Part shown: in pieces, positions 1-6,644 of the stretch
Layout of the letters: every line of letters starts with the position of its first letter
Position numbering within the stretch: position 1 is the first letter of the stretch
Assembly (NCBI GenBank): GCA_964396025.1
Contig: CAYNBT010000015.1
Span: 1-19,856, forward strand
DNA length: 19,856 nt
DNA from: CAYNBT01 sp964396025
GTDB taxonomy: Bacteria > Patescibacteriota > WWE3 > UBA101185 > UBA10185
Direction of reading: 5' to 3'
The notes under the pieces: model-generated
Told to the model about the DNA's origin: nothing
Database searches by the model: none
What the model saw: the letters and a program-made list of their open reading frames with translations, nothing else
Translations under genes and position numbers: made by a program

Positions 1-85
1 TGGTGGGCAAGGAGGGACTTGAACCCTCACCCCTTACGGGACACGGTCCTAAGCCGTGCGCGTATGCCAATTCCGCCACTTGCCC
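1..85 (-). tRNA. tRNA-Leu (anticodon UAG)
   Basis: The minus strand folds as a class II tRNA. The 7-bp acceptor stem is GGGCAAG (85-79) with CTTGCCC (11-5), the discriminator base is A, and CCA is encoded at 3-1. The anticodon stem CACGG/CCGTG closes the loop CTTAGGA, giving anticodon TAG, which reads CUA leucine codons. A short variable arm and a normal T loop (GGTTCAAGTCC) are present. It ends exactly at the window edge. Confidence 0.96.
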
Positions 86-96
86 ATGTACGGGCA

Positions 97-105
97 ATTC
101 TATCA
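97..105 (-). promoter_or_regulatory. Extended -10 promoter of tRNA-Leu
   Basis: On the minus strand TGATAGAAT (TG-N-TAGAAT) lies 11 bases before the tRNA 5' end. No clear -35 box is seen. The same extended -10 form precedes both tRNA-Pro(UGG) and the HD-domain gene in this window. Confidence 0.5.
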
Positions 106-143
106 TAAATTATTCTTTTGGAATCGAGTTTAGGAAAGTCGCG

Positions 144-695
144 CTATTTAAGTGCAATCTCAGTGATTTGATTGCTAAAGAATCTTACTCCCCTAGCCCA
201 GTTGTATGAGTTTGGAGGTGTATAAATTGGGGCGATTTCTTCAATAGTGTCAAAGCCTTTGGAAAAATAGCCTTTGTTTAATCCCTCTCCAACCACGTGA
301 ATAGCCTCATCATAAGAATTGAATGCGATATAGTTGTTTCCGTAAACACCCCATCCAAATGGGTTGTAGGTTCCTTCTATCAGGAATTTGCCACAGGTTG
401 ATTCCATACAAGATATGGAAGGTAAAAGTCTGTAGTCAATATTGTAAAGATCTGCAACTTCTACAAATGTATCGGCGCTGCCTTTTAAAGGAGATTTGTA
501 TTTCTCAAAAAAGTTTTCTAATGACGCTACTCTATCCACTCTAATGTATGAGATTTCCTCAGTTACACCAACAATTTCTTGCTCATTAATGCTTTTTTGT
601 GCGGCAAATGTATTGTGAGCTGCAAAAATTCCTGTAATCAGCGCTACAGTTATAAATGAAACTATGTGAATAACTAGATTAATTTGTTTGCTCAT
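144..695 (-). CDS. Membrane-anchored lysozyme-like protein (paralogue 1)
   Basis: This 183-residue protein probably cleaves or binds peptidoglycan outside the membrane. Residues 7-27 form a signal peptide or membrane anchor. A globular domain follows with the lysozyme-type catalytic motif M-E-S-T-C-G-K (Glu98), then N-P-F-G-W-G-V-Y-G (111-119) and a C-terminal Y-T-P-P motif, a pattern known from GH23/GH73-type lysozyme folds. A TTG start at 746 is open, but the ATG at 695 places the hydrophobic segment at the N terminus and has AAAGAAGG just before it, although spacing is very short. The gene at 870-1520 is a paralogue with the same motifs in the same order. In a small-genome bacterium such enzymes usually serve wall remodelling or attack on a host wall; which applies here is unknown. 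Confidence 0.8.
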   Translation of the reverse strand: MSKQINLVIHIVSFITVALITGIFAAHNTFAAQKSINEQEIVGVTEEISYIRVDRVASLENFFEKYKSPLKGSADTFVEVADLYNIDYRLLPSISCMESTCGKFLIEGTYNPFGWGVYGNNYIAFNSYDEAIHVVGEGLNKGYFSKGFDTIEEIAPIYTPPNSYNWARGVRFFSNQITEIALK

Positions 696-718
696 ACCTT
701 CTTTCTGCACACAACACT

Positions 719-734
719 TTGCGTATGCACGCAA
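719..734. repeat. Inverted repeat TTGCGT-N4-ACGCAA
   Basis: A perfect 6-4-6 inverted repeat sits 24 bases upstream of the ATG at 695. A possible extended -10 (TGCTATATA on the minus strand, near 765-775) would place it in the 5' leader, where it could be an RNA hairpin or a protein site. No family is recognised. Confidence 0.3.
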
Positions 735-869
735 GTTTATGTGCAAAATTAAAGATACTTTGGGCTATATAGCAGGAAAAAGAGGCAATTTACATTTTCA
801 GTACTTGGTTATTATAACAAATATTTCAGAATCCGGCAACCTATAGTGGAGGGGTTTTTGATGGTAGAT

Positions 870-1520
870 TTATGGGGTTTCGTAATGAGCTATCTCGTCT
901 CTAAAGAACTTCACGCCTTCACACCAAGATCCTTTGGAAGGAGGGGTATAGATTTTCATGATGTCGCACGGTTCAGTAATCCCTTGCGAGAAAAATCTGG
1001 TGCTCATGTATTTTGAAACTGTTTGTATTCCGTGCTCAATGCTGTCGAATTGTTTAACATGCGCACCCCAAACTCCCCAGCCGTACAAATTGTATGTTTC
1101 TTCACCGTCTACTTTGGGTGTGTTTTTACCGCAGCTTGATTCTTGAAATGCAACAGCCGCCACCATCCAATAAGGAATGTTGTTTTCATCAGCATGTTGT
1201 ACGAATAAATCTCCTGTGCCCGTAATTGGGCAATTGTATTTTTGAAACACCTTATTGATTTTGACTGCTCTTGCATCCCCTTCTTCCAGGTTGGTAGATG
1301 TTGATCCCATGACCATTGGTTGGCCTGCAAATACAGAATACTTTATTGTTGGTTTGTTGGTAAATATTGCAGGTTGTGTTGCTATCCATGCCAAAAGCAC
1401 GAACGACGCCACACCAGAAAAACCGAACCAAGTCAAAAGTAAGGGTTTTTTTAGCTGAGCTAAGAAAGATACTTTCGCCGGTTCTGGATCAAAAATTTGT
1501 TGGACAGTTTCTTTTTCCAT
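870..1520 (-). CDS. Membrane-anchored lysozyme-like protein (paralogue 2)
   Basis: This 216-residue protein has a cytoplasmic tail of about 25 residues, a membrane segment at about 27-48, and an external lysozyme-like domain. The catalytic-type motif is F-Q-E-S-S-C-G-K (Glu127), followed by Y-N-L-Y-G-W-G-V-W-G (143-152) and I-Y-T-P-P (190-194). The order and spacing match the neighbour at 144-695, so the two are tandem paralogues of unequal divergence. The frame is open to an ATG at 1544, but the stretch between contains TGCTAGAAT, which looks like an extended -10, so the ATG at 1520 is preferred. The role is likely wall hydrolysis outside the membrane; the precise bond cut cannot be told. 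Confidence 0.8.
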   Translation of the reverse strand: MEKETVQQIFDPEPAKVSFLAQLKKPLLLTWFGFSGVASFVLLAWIATQPAIFTNKPTIKYSVFAGQPMVMGSTSTNLEEGDARAVKINKVFQKYNCPITGTGDLFVQHADENNIPYWMVAAVAFQESSCGKNTPKVDGEETYNLYGWGVWGAHVKQFDSIEHGIQTVSKYMSTRFFSQGITEPCDIMKIYTPPSKGSWCEGVKFFRDEIAHYETP

Positions 1521-1567
1521 ATTGAACTCTATAAATTCTAGCATAATTTTGATTACGCTACATTTTG

Positions 1568-2047
1568 CTAGGAAGCCCTAAAATAATTTCCAATTAAGAA
1601 TCCCATAAATACTGCTGCGCCGGCCACAGTTACCATGCGTAGGCCGCCTCTAAGTGTTTTTGATGGTAAGTACCCCAAAACGAACAACGCCAAAAGTGTT
1701 ACCGCTACAGAAAGGTATTTAGCAATATCTGTTTCAAGAATTATGTATGGGAAGAGTGGTATAAATCCGGTGAGAAAGTATGAGAAGAACATAATAATTC
1801 CACTAACAATAGGACTTGCTCTATGTTTTTTTCTACCGTCCAACTCGTGAGTTGAGGTTTCGGTTAGGAATGAACCGGCACCCATAGATAGTGATTCAAC
1901 TGCAACAACAATCAGGCCGGTGAGCAAAATACTGGATTTGTTTTGATTGGCACTCGCAATTCCAAATATAACTCCTACAGTCGAAACTAAACTATCCTCT
2001 GCTCCAAAAATTAAGCTTCTAAAATAATCCGGAAGTATTTTTTTCAT
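1568..2047 (-). CDS. VIT-family metal transporter, short form
   Basis: This 159-residue membrane protein belongs to the VIT1/CCC1 family, which moves Fe2+ or Mn2+ across membranes. The signature F-G-A-E-D-S-L-V-S-T-V-G-V (14-26) and S-M-G-A-G (54-58) hold Asp18 and Met55, the positions that line the metal path in family members. About five hydrophobic segments are visible. Family members with a full cytoplasmic metal-binding domain carry a three-helix insert between segments 2 and 3; here the linker (about 62-78) is only some 17 residues, so that domain is missing. The ATG is preceded by TAGAAT with exactly six bases between, suggesting a leaderless mRNA. Confidence 0.85.
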   Translation of the reverse strand: MKKILPDYFRSLIFGAEDSLVSTVGVIFGIASANQNKSSILLTGLIVVAVESLSMGAGSFLTETSTHELDGRKKHRASPIVSGIIMFFSYFLTGFIPLFPYIILETDIAKYLSVAVTLLALFVLGYLPSKTLRGGLRMVTVAGAAVFMGFLIGNYFRAS

Positions 2048-2053
2048 GAGTTT

Positions 2054-2059
2054 ATTCTA
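2054..2059 (-). promoter_or_regulatory. -10 box six bases before the VIT gene ATG (leaderless)
   Basis: The minus strand reads TAGAAT-AAACTC-ATG. With the usual 6-7 base distance from -10 to transcript start, the mRNA would begin at the ATG. There is no ribosome site. Confidence 0.5.
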
Positions 2060-2137
2060 TGCTTATCTGCAATTTGTGTGAAGCACCGCCTCAGGATTGT
2101 GATAAAATTTTGGTTAGTAATTATTTAGGAGGCTCAA

Positions 2138-2254
2138 ATGAACTTGATAGAAAAAATAAAGAGCATGCTTGGTTTGTCCAGCCAGTCACCTGTACAAAAT
2201 CAAACTCCTCAACAAAATACATCTGGTAACAATACTCAAAATCCACAGATGTAA
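2138..2254 (+). CDS. 38-residue protein with amphipathic helix and Q/N/P-rich tail
   Basis: This small gene has one of the strongest ribosome sites in the window: TTAGGAGGCTCAA directly before ATG. The product starts with M-N-L-I-E-K-I-K-S-M-L-G-L, which can form an amphipathic helix. A disordered tail of Gln, Asn, Thr, Pro and Ser follows (residues 14-38), with no Cys, Trp or Tyr. A weak extended -10 (TG-T-GATAAA, 2098-2106) lies 32 bases upstream. It is followed by a structured non-coding stretch and a strong terminator, so it forms its own transcript. No family is recognised; a membrane-surface or regulatory peptide is possible. The opposite-strand frame at 2121-2354 looks like a shadow. 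Confidence 0.7.
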   Translation: MNLIEKIKSMLGLSSQSPVQNQTPQQNTSGNNTQNPQM

Positions 2255-2260
2255 TTAACG

Positions 2261-2340
2261 GACTTATTCCCAACGGGAAGAAGAGACTTCGGTTAGGTAG
2301 ACTTGCTACATTGTGTGCACTGCAAAGACCGAAGTCCTTC
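2261..2340 (+). other. Structured RNA candidate in the 3' part of the small-gene transcript
   Basis: Between the stop at 2254 and the terminator there is more base pairing than a plain 3' UTR needs. Hairpin TTCCC-AAC-GGGAA spans 2267-2279. A perfect 9-bp stem GACTTCGGT (2285-2293) pairs with ACCGAAGTC (2328-2336). Inside it, GTAG/CTAC (2297-2309) and TTG..CAA (2311-2325) can form two smaller hairpins, giving a three-way junction. It may be a processed small RNA or a stabilising 3' element. No known RNA family is recognised. Confidence 0.4.
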
Positions 2341-2351
2341 ATTCCATAATC

Positions 2352-2379
2352 CACAAAAAGCCCTTTTGGGCTTTTTGTG
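2352..2379 (+). terminator. Strong intrinsic terminator
   Basis: A perfect 12-bp stem CACAAAAAGCCC / GGGCTTTTTGTG closes a TTTT loop. It ends the transcript of the 38-residue gene. The T-rich arm lies inside the stem, so it may work in both directions. The promoter of the next gene starts four bases later. Confidence 0.85.
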
Positions 2380-2382
2380 TTG

Positions 2383-2388
2383 TATGAT
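2383..2388 (+). promoter_or_regulatory. -10 box six bases before the M32 carboxypeptidase ATG (leaderless)
   Basis: The sequence reads TATGAT-TAATTT-ATG. The terminator hairpin immediately upstream leaves no room for a normal leader, and no ribosome site is present, which supports a leaderless transcript. Confidence 0.55.
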
Positions 2389-2394
2389 TAATTT

Positions 2395-3918
2395 ATGAAT
2401 TTTTCACTAAATCCGCACATTCAAGAATTACTTGAGATTTCGCGCCATGTTCAGTTGTTACGCGGCGTATGTAACTTGCTCGAATGGGATCAGGAGACAA
2501 TGATGCCCTCTAAAGCTGCTGCTGCAAGGGCGGAGCAAGTTGCGGCGGTGGATTCTTTGGCCCATTCCGTTCTAACATCTGCCCAAGTTGCTAAGGTTTT
2601 GTATAACTGTAAGGTAGAAGTTTCAAAAAAGCCTGATGAATTTGCGGATTGCGATAAAGCTTTGTTGAGGCAGTTCAAAAGATACCACACAAAAGCTAGT
2701 AAATTGCCTGCTGAGTTTGAGCGTGATCTTTCATTGCATTCTTCTCGTTCTGTTGAATCTTGGCGCGAGGCCCGCAACAAATCAGATTTCTCTATCTTTG
2801 AGAAGGACTTGGCAAAAATGGTTGAGTTAAAGAAAAAAGAAGCTGAATTACTGGGATATGAGGGTTCGCCTTACAATGCTTTACTTGATCAATTTGAAGA
2901 AGGCTTAACTGTGGAATTTCTAGATTCCGTGTTTGGGCCACTTAAGGAATTTTCATCCAAGTTGCTTGCCGAAATTATGGCAACAAAGAAGGTTATAGAT
3001 ACTTCTATTTTTGCTAGAAATTACAATGTAGACACGCAGTACGTATTTAGCCACGACTTAGCAATGGGTTTGGGTTTTGATTTTAAAGCCGGAAGACTTG
3101 ACCGATCCACTCACCCTTTTACTTCGGAATTTGGTACATCCACCGATGTACGTATTACGACAAGATTTTTTGAAAACCAACTTTCAGCCTCTATCATGGC
3201 CACTGTACATGAAACCGGCCACGCCTTGTACGAGCAAGGTGTTGATGATGCACTAGATTCTACGTGTCTGGGTAGTGGTGTCTCTTTAGGCATTCATGAA
3301 TCCCAATCGCGTCTTTGGGAAAATATGGTGGGAAGATCGCCGGAATTTTGGCAGCATTGGTACCCAAGGCTTGTCCAGCTTTTTCCTCAGTTAGCACAAG
3401 AAGAACAAACTGTTTTTGTAGCGGCTCTGAATAAAGTGCATCCAGGATTTATTCGCGTGGATGCCGATGAAGTCACCTACAATTTACATATTTTGTTGCG
3501 TTATGATATTGAACGAGATTTAATCGAAGGGAAAATTCAAGTAAAAGATTTACCAGACATTTGGAATATCAAAATGAACGAGTACTTGGGTATTACTCCT
3601 GATACTATTGCAAACGGTGTATTGCAAGACATTCATTGGTCGGGAGGTGCGTTTGGATACTTCCCTACTTATTCGTTAGGCAACCTGTACGCAGCGCAGT
3701 TTTGGAACGCGCTCAAGAAAGATATTCCCAATATTGCAGAATATATTGCTAAGGGCGAATCTTTAGTAATCTTGAACTGGCTACGCGACAAAATACATAA
3801 GTTTGGTGCTGTTTACCCTGCCCGCGAGCTTTGCACAAAAGTTACCGGCGATGAACTAAACAGTTGGTACCTAATGGATTATCTAAATCAAAAGTATCGT
3901 ACGATTTACGGGATTTAG
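2395..3918 (+). CDS. M32 family metallocarboxypeptidase (Taq carboxypeptidase type)
   Basis: This 507-residue cytoplasmic enzyme has full family length and removes C-terminal amino acids from peptides with a metal ion. The zinc site is H-E-T-G-H (272-276), with His272 and His276 as ligands and Glu273 as the general base. The downstream motif H-E-S-Q-S-R-L-W-E-N (301-310) supplies the third ligand, Glu302. The N-terminal L-L-E-W-D-Q-E-T-M-M-P is also typical of M32. The signal is strong and no truncation is seen. In a peptide-scavenging organism it would finish breakdown of imported or recycled peptides. The gene is monocistronic, starts without a ribosome site, and converges on the gene at 4068-6584. 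Confidence 0.95.
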   Translation: MNFSLNPHIQELLEISRHVQLLRGVCNLLEWDQETMMPSKAAAARAEQVAAVDSLAHSVLTSAQVAKVLYNCKVEVSKKPDEFADCDKALLRQFKRYHTKASKLPAEFERDLSLHSSRSVESWREARNKSDFSIFEKDLAKMVELKKKEAELLGYEGSPYNALLDQFEEGLTVEFLDSVFGPLKEFSSKLLAEIMATKKVIDTSIFARNYNVDTQYVFSHDLAMGLGFDFKAGRLDRSTHPFTSEFGTSTDVRITTRFFENQLSASIMATVHETGHALYEQGVDDALDSTCLGSGVSLGIHESQSRLWENMVGRSPEFWQHWYPRLVQLFPQLAQEEQTVFVAALNKVHPGFIRVDADEVTYNLHILLRYDIERDLIEGKIQVKDLPDIWNIKMNEYLGITPDTIANGVLQDIHWSGGAFGYFPTYSLGNLYAAQFWNALKKDIPNIAEYIAKGESLVILNWLRDKIHKFGAVYPARELCTKVTGDELNSWYLMDYLNQKYRTIYGI

Positions 3919-3977
3919 TTTGGTTTGAGCTAGAATGTCCATAACCTATATAAGTGAGGCATCTACATTGCACTTGT

Positions 3978-3999
3978 GACCAGAGTGAGCATTTTGGTC
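3978..3999 (+). terminator. Probable terminator between convergent genes
   Basis: GACCAGAG pairs with TTTTGGTC (8 bp with two G-T wobbles) around the loop TGAGCA, followed by TTACTTTTATT. It lies 60 bases after the M32 stop. Confidence 0.45.
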
Positions 4000-4067
4000 T
4001 TACTTTTATTCCCAACTAACTCGAAGCATTAATTTGTTTCGGGAGAGTTTTGTTGTTTCTTACATAT

Positions 4068-6584
4068 CTAACTCGCATCGATTTCATCTAGTTCATCTAG
4101 TTCATTATAGTTAGTAGGGCTATCTCCTTCCGCCCTTATTCTGTTTAGAAGGTCAGTAGCTAGCAAATCTTCCTCCAAGTCAATGTTATCTAGCCAACTT
4201 TCAAAATCTTCTTGAGATAAGGTATCGTGTGCTCGCCCTATTGCGTACTCTCTGTCTTCTTCATCACGTCTTGCAAATTCTCGTTGCCAATATGTAGTCA
4301 TGTTCCATGCATTTTGTTTTGGATTCCAAGATAGGATGTTTACAGCATCCGGAAAGTTAGCTGGTTCAAGGTTCTTTTCTCTCTTTCTCCAGGTGTATGT
4401 ACTTCTTGGTATATCTTCTCTGTACTCCTTTGCTGCCTTTTCATCAAAACCACCATTAAAATTTGCTATTTGGTTTGGTGTTTTTCCAATTATTGACTCA
4501 TTGAGAATGTCTATATCTAAATCTCTCCAAAAAGGTTTTAACATTGTGTAAGCACTTCGTGCATAATCAGTGTCTATGTCGGCAATATCTTGTAATTTTG
4601 CTTCAACTTCTCCAGGATTCACCGTATTTGTTATTTCGAGTAAAATCTTTCCTAGATCCGTTTGATACCATCCTAGTTTGGTTCTGGAAAACTTTTCTGC
4701 AAACGCATGTCGGTACTGAGGTTCAATGCTACCAGCAAGTGCGAAAGGATTTAGTGCCTTAAACAGCACGGGATCTTCAAGTGTTTTTATAGCAGCTAAC
4801 CTTCCCGTTGGCTCGTTTGTATATCTTGCCATTGTAGCTAGTGCTATATCCTCTATTGATTCTGTTCCGTTGAGATGTAGTAAGTCTGTATTCACCTCGG
4901 AGGTTACAACGTTTGAGGACGTATGGTTATACATGCTTATCACGTTTGCTATGCTACCAACCCTTAACTCATAACCTGCGCCCGGTACTAAAGTTGCCCT
5001 TACCTCATTTGTTCTGTGTCTATAACTTTGTCTTACTCCAAGTGGGTAATCAGCTGAAGTCAGGATACCTCCCAAATAGATCCCATCCCTATGCACCCGA
5101 CTATCGAAATGTAGATGTAAACTTGATTGCCCCTGAGCATATTGTCCCATATAAAGCCCCAGCTCGTTTAAATCTTGCAGGTAGCTAGAACCATATAATA
5201 AAGACTCCTCACTGGTTTCTTTAACTATCTCAAGATTCGTGAGTTGTATGGTGTCAGTTTTCAGCTTCCATCCCCTAGGTAATAAGGGCATTCCTTCAAG
5301 TTGAACTGCATCTTCTGATGATCTCCCTACCTCAGCAAATTCTACTTCCATGCCAACCTTACCTGGTTTGATTTTATCTAAGTCCTCGGCCAGTATTATT
5401 CCCCTAGCCAATTTCCTGAGTTCCTCGCTATTATCCAGGATGTTTTGAGGTGTGCCTGTGAGCCTTTCTCTCATACTTTCTCTTCGTTCATTTTGCGCTT
5501 TTATCCAGCTGGATTCTGGGGAGTCTTGTGCCAGTTCTAGATTCATTCTAAAGGCTAACGGATGCATTAAATCCCCATTGTCTCGTTCTCTGTCCATTTG
5601 ATTCAATAGTGTTTCTTTTTGAGATGTAGCAATCTCCATGGTATACAATATATCGTACAATCTTCTACGAGCATTATTGTCTAAATCTTTCTTATCAAGT
5701 AACTCTACTATACTGCTAGTAAGATCAGGCATCTCCGGTAACAACAATGTGACTTCAGCACGTCTGTGAACGTTGAGAAGTTCCCTATACTTGTTGAGTT
5801 GCATGCCCATCTGTTTTTTAGCTCCATATTTAAATTCATCGTGCTCAAGCATGTTAATTAACTCTATACCTAAGATTTCTACACCTCCGGGTTCACTGAT
5901 TCTCTGTGGATGCTCTTCGCCGTTTATAATCTTTACTTTGTCAGTCACAACACGGCTTACAGATTCGGTCTCTATGGTTATTTCTGTCTGTATTGATGGG
6001 TGGTACCCATGTGAACCTAATGCCCTGAACACATATAAAGGATTACGAGTTCTCCCCATTATCTTTTCATCATTTGCTATTTTTCTTTCAAGATACAAAT
6101 CAGTAGCATGTAAAGCTTGGGCAATCTCGCTTGCGTTTAAGCGGTGATTCCTTGCTTGAGGTTCCCCCAGTAAAGTTTCTATCTCTTCCTTTTTCGCGAC
6201 ATGTATAGGTTTTGCATCTACTAAAAGTGCGCTGTCTCCTTTAGCTATCCTACCTGCGCCCTTGGGTAGGGTTATTCCTGCCTCTGTAGTTTCGGTATCA
6301 TCAAGCAAAATATTCCCATCAAGTTTTTTTGGTATTTCTGTCCGTGCAATTGAAATAGGTTGGCTATAGGTATCTAACGTAACCAAATCCCCCATTGCTT
6401 TTGCCTTGGCTATTATTTCGGCTTGTTCCTTCAGTCTCTTTTCTTCTACTCTCTTGTTCAGGGTGTCTGCCTTCCCTGATATCTCTTCTCGATCGCGTTG
6501 GGAAAAATCTTTTTCTCCTCCAGGTACAATAAGTCCGGAACTATTAAATCCGAATCCTTCCATCTCATATGCTTTTGGTGACAT
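4068..6584 (-). CDS. Large protein with a putative amidoligase (glutamine-synthetase fold) core
   Basis: This 838-residue soluble protein has no signal peptide and no family I can name with certainty. Residues 411-544 show the ordered motifs of the COOH-NH2 (amido)ligase/GCS-like superfamily: G-M-E-V-E-F (411-416), Trp439 and Asp444, L-E-I-V-K-E (451-456), S-L-H-L-H-F-D (488-494) and Y-E-L-R-V-G-S (538-544). In that superfamily the Glu pair, His-x-His and Arg bind metal and ATP for amide-bond formation. Residues 1-400 are mainly helical with a charged coiled-coil-like start (30-66). The tail (770-838) is very acidic, ending in a D/E-rich repeat. The gene is monocistronic and divergent from 6645-7997. 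The substrate cannot be read from the context, as no carrier peptide or peptidase lies next to it. Confidence 0.75.
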   Translation of the reverse strand: MSPKAYEMEGFGFNSSGLIVPGGEKDFSQRDREEISGKADTLNKRVEEKRLKEQAEIIAKAKAMGDLVTLDTYSQPISIARTEIPKKLDGNILLDDTETTEAGITLPKGAGRIAKGDSALLVDAKPIHVAKKEEIETLLGEPQARNHRLNASEIAQALHATDLYLERKIANDEKIMGRTRNPLYVFRALGSHGYHPSIQTEITIETESVSRVVTDKVKIINGEEHPQRISEPGGVEILGIELINMLEHDEFKYGAKKQMGMQLNKYRELLNVHRRAEVTLLLPEMPDLTSSIVELLDKKDLDNNARRRLYDILYTMEIATSQKETLLNQMDRERDNGDLMHPLAFRMNLELAQDSPESSWIKAQNERRESMRERLTGTPQNILDNSEELRKLARGIILAEDLDKIKPGKVGMEVEFAEVGRSSEDAVQLEGMPLLPRGWKLKTDTIQLTNLEIVKETSEESLLYGSSYLQDLNELGLYMGQYAQGQSSLHLHFDSRVHRDGIYLGGILTSADYPLGVRQSYRHRTNEVRATLVPGAGYELRVGSIANVISMYNHTSSNVVTSEVNTDLLHLNGTESIEDIALATMARYTNEPTGRLAAIKTLEDPVLFKALNPFALAGSIEPQYRHAFAEKFSRTKLGWYQTDLGKILLEITNTVNPGEVEAKLQDIADIDTDYARSAYTMLKPFWRDLDIDILNESIIGKTPNQIANFNGGFDEKAAKEYREDIPRSTYTWRKREKNLEPANFPDAVNILSWNPKQNAWNMTTYWQREFARRDEEDREYAIGRAHDTLSQEDFESWLDNIDLEEDLLATDLLNRIRAEGDSPTNYNELDELDEIDAS

Positions 6585-6590
6585 GCTTAT

Positions 6591-6596
6591 ATGATA
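6591..6596 (-). promoter_or_regulatory. -10 box six bases before the amidoligase-like gene ATG
   Basis: The minus strand reads TATCAT-ATAAGC-ATG with no ribosome site. The divergent gene at 6645 uses the identical hexamer TATCAT at the same distance, leaving a 36-base AT-rich spacer between the two boxes. Confidence 0.55.
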
Positions 6597-6632
6597 CCTT
6601 AAGTTAATTTATATATCACTTAAATTTTGTAG

Positions 6633-6638
6633 TATCAT
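6633..6638 (+). promoter_or_regulatory. -10 box six bases before the ATG at 6645
   Basis: The sequence reads TATCAT-AAAACC-ATG. It mirrors the divergent promoter at 6591-6596, and both genes appear leaderless. No -35 box is clear. Confidence 0.55.
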
Positions 6639-6644
6639 AAAACC

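Noticed and set aside
2121..2354. 77-residue open frame on the minus strand
   Set aside because: It covers the small plus-strand gene, the hairpins and part of the terminator, with no ribosome site; the plus-strand gene has a near-perfect one.
4080..4110. Short tandem repeat CATCTAGTT
   Set aside because: It encodes the acidic D/E-L tail of the 838-residue protein, a plain low-complexity terminus rather than a separate element.
5773..6147. 124-residue open frame on the plus strand
   Set aside because: It is antisense to the amidoligase-like gene, whose motifs and length are far more convincing, and lacks start signals.
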